A DNA stretch of 64,000 bases, taken from the NCBI GenBank assembly GCA_032139905.1, contig JAQJDB010000001.1, positions 117,896 through 181,895 of the forward strand, read 5' to 3'. The stretch's first letter is position 1; each line of letters opens with the position of its first letter. This document shows positions 18,768-27,402 of this stretch, one piece after another. The stretch comes from Nitrospira sp. MA-1 (lineage in GTDB: Bacteria; Nitrospirota; Nitrospiria; Nitrospirales; UBA8639). Both the position numbers and the translations under genes were made by a program. Below the pieces are notes generated by a model. It did no database searches. It was not told where the DNA came from and worked only from the letters and a program-made list of their open reading frames with translations.

Positions 18768-19043
18768 ATGGTTACAATTACATTAATGGGTGATTTGCAA
18801 ACCGTTGATGGAGAGCGAGCCCTTGGATGCGAGATTGCTGACTCCATCTCCGTAAAGCAACTGATTAGGAAACAAGGGAAACCCCTTCGGGAAATCTTTC
18901 AGTTGTTAAAAGAAAAAAAAGTCATGGTGACCGTGAATAAACGAATTGCCAGTGAAGAAACTAAAGTCTACGATGGAGATGCCGTCTATATTGTCGCTCA
19001 CGATGGAATGGGACAAAGCGGACTCACGCTCTCGCATTACTAA
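18768..19043 (+). CDS. MoaD/ThiS-like beta-grasp protein without C-terminal GG
   Basis: A 91-aa protein with the size and pattern of MoaD/ThiS ubiquitin-like sulfur carriers: an N-terminal strand pair (VTITLMGD), a central helix, VMVTVNKRIA and the DGDAVYIVAHDGMG stretch that precedes the tail in this fold. The tail then reads QSGLTLSHY and lacks the terminal Gly-Gly needed for adenylation and thiocarboxylation. Either it is processed or it uses the fold without carrier chemistry. Good ribosome-binding site (AAAGGA). It follows the cyclase gene by 85 bases. Confidence 0.6.
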   Translation: MVTITLMGDLQTVDGERALGCEIADSISVKQLIRKQGKPLREIFQLLKEKKVMVTVNKRIASEETKVYDGDAVYIVAHDGMGQSGLTLSHY

Positions 19044-19203
19044 TTCTAGATGACCATGTTGATGGGCTTGGGCAAACCGAAGTCTCCAGTGGTTCCCCCA
19101 TGGGCTTCAGTCTTCTGGCAGGGACTTCTGACCTTAGGCGGACCTCCTGTCAGCGTGTCAAAGGGCTCAAAATCGTCCATCCCCGGTGAGCGATCACGTA
19201 CGC

Positions 19204-19237
19204 AAAAAAAGGGAGCCGCCTTATTCGAACGGCTCCC
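19204..19237 (-). terminator. Rho-independent terminator of the hsp20 pair
   Basis: A perfect 8-bp stem (GGGAGCCG at 19211-19218 pairing with CGGCTCCC at 19230-19237) with an 11-base loop is followed on the minus strand by seven T (plus-strand A run 19204-19210). It lies 20 bases after the stop of the downstream hsp20 gene, in the right orientation to end that transcript. Confidence 0.85.
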
Positions 19238-19256
19238 CTCAAATGTTGGAATCTGA

Positions 19257-19664
19257 TTACTCTTCAGTGATTTGAATCTTGCGAGGTTTGGCAGGCCCCA
19301 CTTTTGGCAGAGTTACTCGCAATACTCCATTATTCAGTTTGGCTTCAATATGTTCCTGATCAATCACTTCAGAAAGAGTAAATTGGCGGAAATATTTCCC
19401 GGTCTCGTACTCGCGTAAAACATGTTCCTCTTTCTCAGGAACAGAAACTGACGGCACCCCGCTTAATGAAAGCACATCGTTACGCAGATCAATTGAGACA
19501 TTTTCGGATGGTACTCCGGGCATATCCGCCACAATTGTCAGGGCCTGATCGTCTTCAAATATGTCAACATTGGGTGAAAATACCCGACCAGGGATTGTTT
19601 GTTCCGCATCCGATTTGACTTCCCGTTTATCCCGCACTTGTATATCTTGCGTCTGTGTTGTCAT
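19257..19664 (-). CDS. hsp20: Small heat-shock protein, Hsp20 family (second of pair)
   Basis: ATP-independent chaperone that holds unfolding proteins. The alpha-crystallin domain runs from about residue 35 to the C-terminus, with DIFEDDQALTIVADMPGV at its start and the GVLRVTLPK strand near the end. The 135-aa start at 19664 was chosen because AAAGGAGGA lies 7 bases upstream; an in-frame ATG at 19703 lacks such a site. It sits 60 bases behind another hsp20 gene on the same strand, with a terminator after it, so the two likely form one operon. Confidence 0.92.
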   Translation of the reverse strand: MTTQTQDIQVRDKREVKSDAEQTIPGRVFSPNVDIFEDDQALTIVADMPGVPSENVSIDLRNDVLSLSGVPSVSVPEKEEHVLREYETGKYFRQFTLSEVIDQEHIEAKLNNGVLRVTLPKVGPAKPRKIQITEE

Positions 19665-19724
19665 GTGTTCATCCTCCTTTGAATTGGATGGGGTCTTCCC
19701 CATCCCTCACTTCCATTTCAATCT

Positions 19725-20186
19725 TTATCCAGTAATGGCGATTTTTTTCGGTTTAGCCTTTTCAGATTTAGGCAAGACCACCATTAAAATACCGTGTTGA
19801 TATTTTGCTTGCACTCGCTCACTGTCCACATCTGTGGGTAAAGTTAACTGTCGTCGGATTTTCCCGGCTTCCCGTTCTCGACGATGATATCGCACATTAG
19901 ATTGCTCATCCGGAATTGCCCGCTCACCTGTGACGGTAAGATTTCGACCTGTCACCGACACCTCCAGTTGATCCAGCGTCATGCCTGGAACTTCCGAGCG
20001 AACATAAACATTTTCGCTATCCTGTGACACATTCATAAGCGGATAGACACCTGCTGGAGAATCCCAACCATTCACCCTGGATAGTCCATTGAACAAGTGC
20101 CCGAGATCTCTCCGTAGCCGGTCCAGCTCTGAGACTCCGCCCGAAAATCCATTGATCGGCCAATTTTCCAATCTTCGAATGACCAT
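19725..20186 (-). CDS. hsp20: Small heat-shock protein, Hsp20 family (first of pair)
   Basis: The 153-aa product has the alpha-crystallin domain from about residue 45, with MNVSQDSENVYVRSEVPGM and the GILMVVLPK strand, and a short C-terminal tail with KPKKIAI resembling the IxI oligomerisation motif. The N-terminal region (RLRRDLGHLFNGL) is typical of the bacterial class A group. An AGAGGAGGGG ribosome-binding site precedes the ATG. It shares little sequence with its downstream partner, so the two may hetero-oligomerise rather than being simple copies. Confidence 0.92.
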   Translation of the reverse strand: MVIRRLENWPINGFSGGVSELDRLRRDLGHLFNGLSRVNGWDSPAGVYPLMNVSQDSENVYVRSEVPGMTLDQLEVSVTGRNLTVTGERAIPDEQSNVRYHRREREAGKIRRQLTLPTDVDSERVQAKYQHGILMVVLPKSEKAKPKKIAITG

Positions 20187-20796
20187 AGCTTACCCCTCCT
20201 CTTTGAACTTCTCGTACTCCATTCTTCCAAATGTTGTTAATTCGTCGGGATACCTTCGAAGGTCAAACATGCATCGATGTTACTTATAAAATAATTTCAA
20301 AATTCCGGGAGTCAAGTAGGACGATAATTTTCTGGGGAAATGCGTAAAAGGAGTGGGAGATTGTTCGGTACACAAGATTGAGCTAGGAACAAGAATGAAA
20401 GCGGAAAAAATGAGAAACACACAGGGCGCCCAATCGGCGTAATTGACCTGAAGAAAGCCATGACCGCAACCCTCTCGCTTCAACCGTCCTGCCTTTTAGT
20501 GAATCCGAAGAGAAATAACAAAACTATGTAATGGCGTGACTGTTTGTCTGAAAAAGAAAAGACTTGTCCTGATCGTAGGGGGAATTATTCGCCGACATAG
20601 GGAGAATGTTTTTGGAAAACGTCTTTGCGTAAACCGAATTTGTGTTGGTGCATGGGCGTTCGGGCCATGACGACCATGCGGGTGAACAATATGGCCACTA
20701 TTGACATTGTTCAATCCAAATCGTGAATGTATTCCTTTCTCAGGAGTGTTTCGCGGTCTGCGGGAGGGCCGCTCACCGTTTCATAAGGAGGATACT
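20187..20796. other. Intergenic region upstream of the hsp20 pair and a lipoprotein gene
   Basis: About 600 bases between divergent genes. I looked for a CIRCE dyad (TTAGCACTC/GAGTGCTAA) and did not find it, so HrcA control of the hsp20 genes is not supported. Only the ribosome-binding site AAGGAGG of the lipoprotein gene (about 20786-20792) stands out. Open frames here have poor coding character. Confidence 0.4.
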
Positions 20797-21246
20797 ATGA
20801 ATCAGCGATCTTTCGGTCTCGGATTACTGTTCCTCATGATGTTGGTTTGGAGTGGATGCGATTCCGGCGAATACGGAAAAGAAACGAAACCGGAACCCAA
20901 AGCGGAAAGTACAACCATGTCGCCGGCCGAAGCTCCGAGCATGGCGGAAACTCCACAGGTTGAAGGCGCTCTGATGGCAATGGCCGGTGTCGCCGGTGCA
21001 GCAGAAAATGAGGAAGGGGTCAACCATTTTCAGCAGGGACATTGGGACGTGGCCCAAGAACATTTTTCGAAGGCCATAGCCGCGAATGCTGACCTTCCGG
21101 AAGCTCATTACAATCTTGCGCTCGCATTGGATAAGTTGGGGAACCACGGTGATGCCACGAACCATTTTAAAAAGGCATTGAAACTGGCTCCGGCTGATCC
21201 GTTGATTGCCGGATCTCAAATTCTTCAGGCTCATGTGGGCGGGTGA
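20797..21246 (+). CDS. TPR-containing lipoprotein
   Basis: The 149-aa product begins with a lipoprotein signal (hydrophobic core LGLLFLMMLVWSGC, lipobox Cys about residue 21), then an Ala/Pro/Glu-rich linker, then two tetratricopeptide-like repeats (about residues 76-145) with motifs such as GHWDVAQEHFSKAIAANADLP and AHYNLALALDKLGNHGDA. It is probably anchored in the outer or inner membrane and serves as a protein-protein adaptor. The start at 20797 has a perfect AAGGAGG site; a frame open from 20701 lacks one. Confidence 0.82.
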   Translation: MNQRSFGLGLLFLMMLVWSGCDSGEYGKETKPEPKAESTTMSPAEAPSMAETPQVEGALMAMAGVAGAAENEEGVNHFQQGHWDVAQEHFSKAIAANADLPEAHYNLALALDKLGNHGDATNHFKKALKLAPADPLIAGSQILQAHVGG

Positions 21247-21515
21247 AATCCTCACGGCTAGAGAGGTCCAGCAAGACATGGGAGTTGTCATAGTTTACGG
21301 ACATCCCTGTTGCTCCCGTATTGAAGCCAGACGTTGTGCTGAGGCCCGGTAGAATGTTTTCCACCGGTGGGAAGAATACCATGTCTTAACTGTTCCTAGC
21401 TTTTCTTAAAACCGGAATTGCGCCGTGAATGGTTGTCCTACTTCCACGTCACCTCCTGGGACAGGTTTCAAGTCACCTCAAAATCCCTGAGGGAAATTTG
21501 CGAGGCTCTCTTCCC

Positions 21516-22178
21516 ATGGATGCGCTGTATTATCCCTTTCACCTTTGTCATGAAAAGACTCTCCATCAGCTTTTGGAGAACTATTCCCATGTCCATTTTC
21601 TGGATTTTATGGCCTTGCAATTAACCCCGTTCATGGGAGCAACAGGGTTTCCGGACCTGATGGGGGATTATTATCCGGATCTTTTAGAGAGCGGTAGAAT
21701 CATCCAAGGGCATAATGTCAGTGGGCCGCTGAGTGGGGCGATGGTTGCGGCGGTCAATCAGGATCTCGCCGATCCTCTTTGGCGATCGATTTTTCATGAG
21801 GCTTTGAAGGATGATCGACGGTTTCAGCGAGGGTTGGTGGCATTTTCCCAGGATAGCCAAGGTCGAAGTTCCGTCCCGACTGACTCTGCACTCTTGGTCG
21901 CATTTCAACAGCCAGAAAGGGAGTTCGTGCCTTACACAGTTGAAACCCTTCAAGCCATGAGCCGAAGACGGTTGCCTGAACAGGAGAGCCTGGCGTTTGA
22001 GTATGGGTTTGGGTTGATTAAAACGGCTGCCGCAGTGATCTACAGTATTCGGCGATGCCAACAATTGGGCTCGGTCGCCGTCACCGATTCACCTGGGCAT
22101 CATCAGCTCCTGACAAGAGCATGTCAGCGGGATAGCGTGGAGTTAAGCAAATTCTGTGTAAAGCGGGAAGGGTACTGA
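21516..22178 (+). CDS. Hypothetical protein, family not recognised
   Basis: From the ATG at 21516 the protein has 220 aa; an alternative start at 21429 would add 29 residues. It looks soluble and mostly helical, with PFMGATGFPDLMGDYYPDLLESGRI (split here only for reference: PFMGATGFPD then MGDYYPDLL) near residues 37-58 and a basic SRRRLPEQE stretch at about 150. No signal peptide, transmembrane helix or known catalytic motif is visible. GAGG lies 12 bases before the ATG. It is followed two bases later by a palindromic repeat. Coding character is good, but I cannot assign a function. Confidence 0.6.
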   Translation: MDALYYPFHLCHEKTLHQLLENYSHVHFLDFMALQLTPFMGATGFPDLMGDYYPDLLESGRIIQGHNVSGPLSGAMVAAVNQDLADPLWRSIFHEALKDDRRFQRGLVAFSQDSQGRSSVPTDSALLVAFQQPEREFVPYTVETLQAMSRRRLPEQESLAFEYGFGLIKTAAAVIYSIRRCQQLGSVAVTDSPGHHQLLTRACQRDSVELSKFCVKREGY

Positions 22179-22179
22179 G

Positions 22180-22301
22180 GGGGACTGTTGAAAAAGTCCA
22201 CCAGCGGCGTTCTCATTGCTCGAAGGGCTCAACGTACTTCCCGGTACGCCTCCCTCTCCTCCCTGCTTGCGGCCTTGCTGGACGGCCATTTTGAACAGCC
22301 C
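22180..22301. repeat. Palindromic intergenic repeat, copy 1
   Basis: An element of about 122 bases with imperfect terminal inverted repeats: GGGACTGTTGAAAAAGTCC at the left and, reading the other strand from the right end, GGGCTGTTCAAAATGGCCG. Both arms run on into CCAGC. The centre has CGTAC-TTCCCG-GTACG. The same plan (CTGAAAAA-type ends, CTCAACGTA in the centre) recurs at 29268 and 30146. It carries no gene and resembles a non-autonomous mobile or REP-like repeat. Confidence 0.65.
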
Positions 22302-22361
22302 ATGAATCTATGAAGAGCCAAGCCATGGATATCGAAAACCCTTGTATGAAGAACACTTTGG

Positions 22362-23285
22362 CTACCGGGGTTCCTCATCGCGGATCCGTAGGAAAACCGG
22401 AAAGCGAGGGATGCCGTTTTCGGTCAATCCCTGGTGACGAAAGGTGACCCGGCTCTGTAACGGTGGCGGGCGACGCCGCTGCTCATGACTGAGCCCGCTT
22501 CCGACAAAGAAGATGACCCCATCATCGGTGCGTACCTTGAGTGAACCAATCTGACCGGCAAACTGACCCTTGCCTGGCCGATATCCAATGACTGTCGCTT
22601 CCGCATCAGTGAATAATTTCAACTTCAGCAAATCCTGACTACGGCCACTGGCGTACAACGCAGTTTCCCGGTGAAGCATCAACCCCTCACCACCTTCATC
22701 GGTTACCGTGTGCAACCATTTCAACAAGTCTTCTTCGCTCCCGATCCGCTGTTGTTCAATGATTCCCAAATAGGGAGCGCTGCCTTCGATCTTGAGGCGA
22801 TTCATCTCGAGCACACGTTGGGCAAATGTTCCGCCATGTGCCGGAAGATCAAAGACCATCAAGCGCACATTTCGCCATCCATCATGGGGTTGTTGTGTCC
22901 GGACAATGGACGATACTTCTTCATATCGGCTTCGCCCTATCCATAACTCTCCATCCAAGGGTACGGCTGGAAACCCTTTGGTAAACCATGCCGGTGCCGC
23001 AAACACATTGCCGCCTCGCGAAATCAAATGTGTTCCATCCCAACGAGCGCGGACGCCGTCGAGTTTTTCGCTGACCCGGTATTGGCTGAGAGTAAGACCC
23101 TGCCGATAGATGTCAGCCAACATCAGTTCGGGTATCGTGCCGGCTTGTGTGACAGAGAGGGGAAGGAAAATGATCAGGAGGATGGCCGGCAACAGGCAGT
23201 TCTGTAGCTTGCGGACTGCCTCCGATATGCCCAAGCGATCATGCGCATGTTCGGTGGGGATGATCCAGAAACAGGGTTGCCTCAT
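22362..23285 (-). CDS. ligE: ATP-dependent DNA ligase, periplasmic Lig E type
   Basis: Nick-sealing DNA ligase of the minimal nucleotidyltransferase type. The 307-aa product has motif I EKLDGVRARW (Lys adenylation site, about residue 74), motif III-like PLDGELW, motif IV EGGEGLMLH, motif V LLKLKLF, and a C-terminal OB-fold region. A hydrophobic segment CLLPAILLIIFLPLSVTQA at about 30-48 looks like a signal peptide preceded by an unusually long N-region. Exported ligases of this sort are known in Gram-negative bacteria and have been linked to DNA uptake or biofilm DNA. It lies 27 bases after the aldo/keto reductase gene. Confidence 0.85.
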   Translation of the reverse strand: MRQPCFWIIPTEHAHDRLGISEAVRKLQNCLLPAILLIIFLPLSVTQAGTIPELMLADIYRQGLTLSQYRVSEKLDGVRARWDGTHLISRGGNVFAAPAWFTKGFPAVPLDGELWIGRSRYEEVSSIVRTQQPHDGWRNVRLMVFDLPAHGGTFAQRVLEMNRLKIEGSAPYLGIIEQQRIGSEEDLLKWLHTVTDEGGEGLMLHRETALYASGRSQDLLKLKLFTDAEATVIGYRPGKGQFAGQIGSLKVRTDDGVIFFVGSGLSHEQRRRPPPLQSRVTFRHQGLTENGIPRFPVFLRIRDEEPR

Positions 23286-23312
23286 TCCTCCTCTCGGGGA
23301 AGGGTGATTTGT

Positions 23313-24152
23313 TTATTCGCCGATCGTGTCAATCAGTTCGATCTCTTCAGGCAATAATGAGAACGATTCGGCCTGAAGATCCTCTTCCATATGTTGTTGG
23401 CTGGTCGTTCCCGTCAATGGGAGCATCCCGATTTGCAGGGCAAAGCAAAAAATCACTTGCGCGGGATTCGTCCCCAATCGTTTAGCGATGGTCCGAATAT
23501 CGGGGTCGGCCATCACCCCTCTGTTGGCCGTCAGGAGCGAAAAGCCCTGGTAAATGATGCCATGGGTTTGGCAAATCCCCCTCACTTCTCTATCCCAACC
23601 ATGGGAGGCATAACACCGGTTCTGCACGACCATGGGTTTGATCCTTGCCTCTTCACACAGTTGGGTGAGTTGCCCGGCCGTGACATTGCTGATACCAATC
23701 ATTTTGGTCTTCCCTGTTTGATAGAGGTCCTCCATGGCCGCCCATACCTCACGGTCAGAATCTCCCAACCCAAATCGTGAGTACGGACCATGCAAGACAT
23801 ATGAGTTCACATAGTCGGTATGGAGGTGGGTGAGCGAACTGGCAAATGATTGCTGCACCTGAGTGGTGAGATCGGCCGAGGCATCATAGGGAGTGCGATG
23901 GTCCTGTCCGTTCACCGGGGTAAATTTCGTTTGCAAAAACAGGGTTTCCCGCTTAACTCCCAGCTTATCGAGTGCCAGCAGAGCTTCACCCACCAGGTCT
24001 TCCCGGTAATGAATGAGCTGGTTGGCCGTGTCGATGGCTGTAAACCCCGACCCCACCGCCAATTGCACCAGATGGGTTGTGGCGCCTTCTTTCCACGCCG
24101 TGCCATACATCAATGAGGGAAGTGGGACATTATTATAGGCTGTTAAAGTCAT
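23313..24152 (-). CDS. Aldo/keto reductase
   Basis: NAD(P)H-dependent oxidoreductase with a TIM-barrel fold. In the 279-aa protein the catalytic tetrad can be placed as Asp in AIDTAN (about residue 41), Tyr in HYREDLVG (about 49), Lys in LQTKFTP (about 76) and His in YVLHGPY (about 118). The Asp-Tyr spacing is three residues longer than usual. The cofactor-binding end (LPLTGTTSQQHMEEDL) is present. A strong GGAGGA site precedes the ATG. Probably cotranscribed with the downstream DNA ligase. Substrate unknown. Confidence 0.88.
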   Translation of the reverse strand: MTLTAYNNVPLPSLMYGTAWKEGATTHLVQLAVGSGFTAIDTANQLIHYREDLVGEALLALDKLGVKRETLFLQTKFTPVNGQDHRTPYDASADLTTQVQQSFASSLTHLHTDYVNSYVLHGPYSRFGLGDSDREVWAAMEDLYQTGKTKMIGISNVTAGQLTQLCEEARIKPMVVQNRCYASHGWDREVRGICQTHGIIYQGFSLLTANRGVMADPDIRTIAKRLGTNPAQVIFCFALQIGMLPLTGTTSQQHMEEDLQAESFSLLPEEIELIDTIGE

Positions 24153-24309
24153 AAAGATTCCTCCAGATTGAATTCAGAATTTATGGTTCTTGCCTTACAG
24201 CTTGACGACCTGTATCGGAAATCCATCTTGGGGTTTCCTCATAAACAATCGCTGGTGGGGAAAACCTCGCACATGTGTCCCCAACTCTCGTGTCAATCTG
24301 CTTTTCAGT

Positions 24310-24495
24310 GTTGCCGGGTTTCGCCCCGGCAGGCGAGGCCCTTTTGTTTCGGCAAAAGGCCCCAAAACCAGTGACGCCCCGTCTGCCCTCATGGGAAGGC
24401 CCGGACGCCAACCTGAGGAGGGCGGACCAACTCGCTCCGCTCATACAAGGCCCGCCAGCGGATGAGAGCGTCCCGCCCTTGAGCCAGACGGCAGG
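24310..24495. repeat. Nested palindromic GC-rich element
   Basis: A structured, more GC-rich stretch within a 650-base gap. It contains GCCGGG/CCCGGC (24313-24330), CCTTTTG/CAAAAGG around a TTTCGG loop (24340-24359), and outer arms CCGTCTG near 24379 and CAGACGG near 24487, enclosing GGGCGG/CCGCCC. The nested symmetry suggests one large folded or cruciform unit. Its text resembles a dispersed repeat I recall from other environmental bacteria (CCCCGGC-AGGCGAGGCCC...), but that recollection is unverified. Open frames through it look spurious. Confidence 0.5.
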
Positions 24496-24804
24496 CGTCG
24501 GATCGTGGGAAACGAACCTTTCAGAGATACGCTTGAACGAGCGAGCCACCATATATTTTTTATGATCCGATTTAATCACGTATTCGCTTTGGATTCACCT
24601 TGTTCAGTGGCCATAAGTGCCACTTAAAATTTTGGGCACTATTCTAGCTACTTCGCTTGTTTTTTTCAGGTTTTCAGGCAGCATTTGGGGAGAAATGAAA
24701 GGGGCCGTGGAATTTGCCTCCGTTGGTATGGGGGTATTGGCCTGCCTGGGCACCACATATTCCGGGAGACGCACAATCACTTACCACGGTTGCCGGCCGG
24801 CATT

Positions 24805-25746
24805 CTACAGATGTTCCCGGCCATGGGGGGAGCGAAGATCCTGGTCGGGGCCGAGGGGAACAATACCCGTGGGATTAATGTCATCGTGGGTGACGTAGTA
24901 ATGGCGTTTGATGTGATCCATATTGACGGTCTCCGCCACGTCGTCGTATTGATAGAGATCTTTGAGGTAGCCAAATAAATTCGGGTAATCAATGATGCGA
25001 CGGATATTACATTTGAAATGTCCGTGGTACACCGCGTCGAACCGGATGAGTGTCACGAATAACCGCCAGTCTGTTTCCACCGGGACCTTCCCAAAAAGAT
25101 ATCGTTGCATGGCTAAACGCAATTCCAATGCATCCAGCATCTCAAATAGACGCCGGACTGCATGTTCGTAGGCCGGTTGAGACGTCGCAAATCCAGCGCG
25201 ATAGACCCCGTCATTGACCTGTTCATAAATATCGCCATTCAGTTGGTCGATCTCTTGCCGGAGATCAACCGGATACAGGTCTAATTTGCTGGCGGTAAAC
25301 TGATTGAACGCCGTATTCAACATCCGCATGATGTCGTCATCGGAATTACTCACGAGACGTTTGGTTTCACGATCCCACAATGCGGGCACCGTCACGCGTC
25401 CCCGATAGTCCGGATCATTCGCACGATAAGCCTCACTCAGAAACTGAAACCCGTTGACGGGGTCAGTCGAATGTCCCGGCCCGTCACGGAATGCCCAGCC
25501 CCGGTCATCCCGAATCGGATCGACAACCGTCATGCCAATCGCGTCTTCCAACCGTTTCAGCTTTCGCACAATAATCGTGCGATGCGCCCACGGACATGCC
25601 CAAGAGACATACAGATGATACCGCCCACGCGCCGCAGGAAATTCTGAACTACCATCATCAGTCACCCATTCCCGGAATGCATCACCTTGTCGTGTAAAAG
25701 CTCCTTCACTTGATTGTTCGTCAGGAAATTGCGGTTGTCTGCGCAT
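24805..25746 (-). CDS. Glutathionyl-hydroquinone reductase (xi-class GST)
   Basis: Reduces glutathionyl-hydroquinones back to hydroquinones, using glutathione. The 313-aa product has the xi-class active site SWACPWAHR (catalytic Cys about residue 50), the N-terminal FPARGRYHLY-type lead (here FPAARGRYHLYVS), LVSNSDDDIMRML in the glutathione-binding region and the helical C-terminal domain with FGYLKDLYQY. Length is typical. GAGGATGCA before the ATG gives a ribosome-binding site. In this context it may detoxify quinones or chlorinated aromatics. Confidence 0.9.
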   Translation of the reverse strand: MRRQPQFPDEQSSEGAFTRQGDAFREWVTDDGSSEFPAARGRYHLYVSWACPWAHRTIIVRKLKRLEDAIGMTVVDPIRDDRGWAFRDGPGHSTDPVNGFQFLSEAYRANDPDYRGRVTVPALWDRETKRLVSNSDDDIMRMLNTAFNQFTASKLDLYPVDLRQEIDQLNGDIYEQVNDGVYRAGFATSQPAYEHAVRRLFEMLDALELRLAMQRYLFGKVPVETDWRLFVTLIRFDAVYHGHFKCNIRRIIDYPNLFGYLKDLYQYDDVAETVNMDHIKRHYYVTHDDINPTGIVPLGPDQDLRSPHGREHL

Positions 25747-25930
25747 TGCATCCTCACTGGTTTAAACCTGATTATTGAAAGATTTAATCGACCGTGGTGT
25801 TCTTTTCTTGAAAGCTCCATCCGAAGCAATAACATTTGGGTGTCTAAAAATATTTGCCCACTCTATCATGGGTGGGAATGTCATTCACCTCCTGGTGGTT
25901 TCACCTTGGGATGACTCTTGATTTGGTGTC

Positions 25931-26293
25931 CTAATTTTCCATACTGGGCTGAAATTTGGGGGTGCTGGACATCCCGGTGGATCTGCCGGTTTCCCAGATC
26001 CATGTGAATTCTCCTCCCCATCCCTCCACAAGGCTCATGCAGGCCAATCGGGAATGTATGACTTCGTGTGTGTCGTAGATCCTCATCGTGTTTGTTCCAA
26101 AGAAATCCCATGCTTTGGTCTTCGGATCAATTTTCCTCGACACCTGGCAACAGATCTGTGCCTGATTGAAGAGCCCTTGCGATGTTCGCAAAGGAGCCCG
26201 CTCTTCAAGAATGTCGTTTACCTCTTCATGGAAAAATTTCCGGTAGTTTTCCATTCCAAACATGTTGCCTTTGCCGGACCAGTCAGCAATCAC
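25931..26293 (-). CDS. Hypothetical protein, possibly a gene remnant
   Basis: A 120-residue frame beginning with GTG at 26293, with plausible protein composition (FFHEEVNDILEERAPLR, FGTNTMRIYDTHEV). I do not recognise the family. The frame stays open for eight more codons before an in-frame TGA, and no good start with ribosome-binding site is visible, so the N-terminus may be lost. The following 430 bases to the next gene hold nothing recognisable. It could be a real small protein or the 3' part of a decayed gene. Confidence 0.35.
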   Translation of the reverse strand: MIADWSGKGNMFGMENYRKFFHEEVNDILEERAPLRTSQGLFNQAQICCQVSRKIDPKTKAWDFFGTNTMRIYDTHEVIHSRLACMSLVEGWGGEFTWIWETGRSTGMSSTPKFQPSMEN

Positions 26294-26729
26294 ATCCCTT
26301 TCGACAATCGTCGCGCTTCAACTTGATTCAGCGAATCCGGGGAACAAGAGCAGACTGACGCCACCAAATTTTAAGAATAGCACGCTAAATTCCAATCCTA
26401 TTCAGTCTAGTCTAAACTCGGCAGACAGTTTTTGTAGTCCAGAGATCCTTCATTTGGAGCTGAAACAGACTATGATGAGAGTGCACGGTTAAGAGACACT
26501 AAAATGTAAGACATATATTTTTCTTAGGCACACCAGGATATTTTGGCCCCTCAAATTGACTAGATCTACAAGGCTGCCCTTGAGGTCTTTTAGAAGAAAG
26601 AGATGGCATTGAACATGATTTTGAAAAACCCAGGGTTTTATAGAGTACCACTTTCTGAAATTTACCCTTATCAGTACGTTAACAAGTGCCGGGTTTAATT
26701 TCGAAACTCTTTGGAAAGCGAGGCTACTC
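26294..26729. other. Non-coding stretch
   Basis: AT-rich sequence without a supportable gene. Its right end holds the GAGG ribosome-binding site (about 26720-26723) of the receiver gene at 26730. I found no terminator or repeat here. Confidence 0.35.
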
Positions 26730-27245
26730 ATGGAGCAATTTTCCTTTTGTCCCACACTGGCAGCCCCTCGGATTAAATCGGAAATCGCATCTTCGAGGAA
26801 GTCTAAATCTCAATGGAATACAAAAGAAAATTGTCAATGTTTAATGATTGTGGGGAATGATTCTGCGGCAACGGAAATGTTGAAAGAGGCGCTGGGTGAA
26901 TGGGGATACGATATCGTTACGGCAAGGAATGGATGGGAAGCTTTGGTTCTGGCGGGTCGGCGTCCGGTGGATGGAATGCTTGTAGATATGAACATGCCCA
27001 TTATGGATGGGAGGACCATGCTTAGTGAATTACGCTGGTTGGGGTATCGGATGCCAGTGCTAATGATGTTAGGTGAGTCGGACGAACGAATCCAATCTCA
27101 ATTGTTGATGGAAGGCGCCCAGGGCTTCATTTTAAAGCCACCTCATCTCCCATCTCTCCAGCAAACGTGTAGACAGGTATTTTCAAAGTATGCAGTTGAG
27201 GAATATGCCGCTTCTTATTTCCCCGCTGGTTCTAACAAGAAATGA
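26730..27245 (+). CDS. Receiver-domain protein with degenerate acidic pocket
   Basis: A 171-aa protein consisting of a linker of about 36 residues and one response-regulator receiver domain. The phosphoacceptor Asp (VDMNMPIMDG, about residue 91) and the Lys (FILKPP, about 141) are present. The two acidic residues that bind Mg in the first loop are replaced: IVGNDS stands where family members have VVDDDP. It is closely related to the receiver of the CBS fusion at 32722 (shared ARNGWE, PIMDGRTM, ELRWLG, PVLMM, EGAQGF), in which the acidic pair is intact. It is therefore probably a phosphorylation-poor paralogue. GAGG precedes the ATG. Confidence 0.8.
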   Translation: MEQFSFCPTLAAPRIKSEIASSRKSKSQWNTKENCQCLMIVGNDSAATEMLKEALGEWGYDIVTARNGWEALVLAGRRPVDGMLVDMNMPIMDGRTMLSELRWLGYRMPVLMMLGESDERIQSQLLMEGAQGFILKPPHLPSLQQTCRQVFSKYAVEEYAASYFPAGSNKK

Positions 27246-27402
27246 CATAGGTTGGTTGGGAGGCTTTTTCTTTTAAATCTTCCTTGCCCGGTGCCCACCA
27301 TATTTGAGTTTATCCTTCCCCGTTCGTACCTTGCCAAGTAGATCCGGTTTATTCCTTTAATTCGATTTTCGCATCGCAGGCAGCCTATCTGCAGTCACCA
27401 AT

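Noticed and set aside
20187..20796. CIRCE or ROSE-type heat-shock element upstream of the hsp20 genes
   Set aside because: No CIRCE dyad found; an RNA thermometer cannot be judged by eye.
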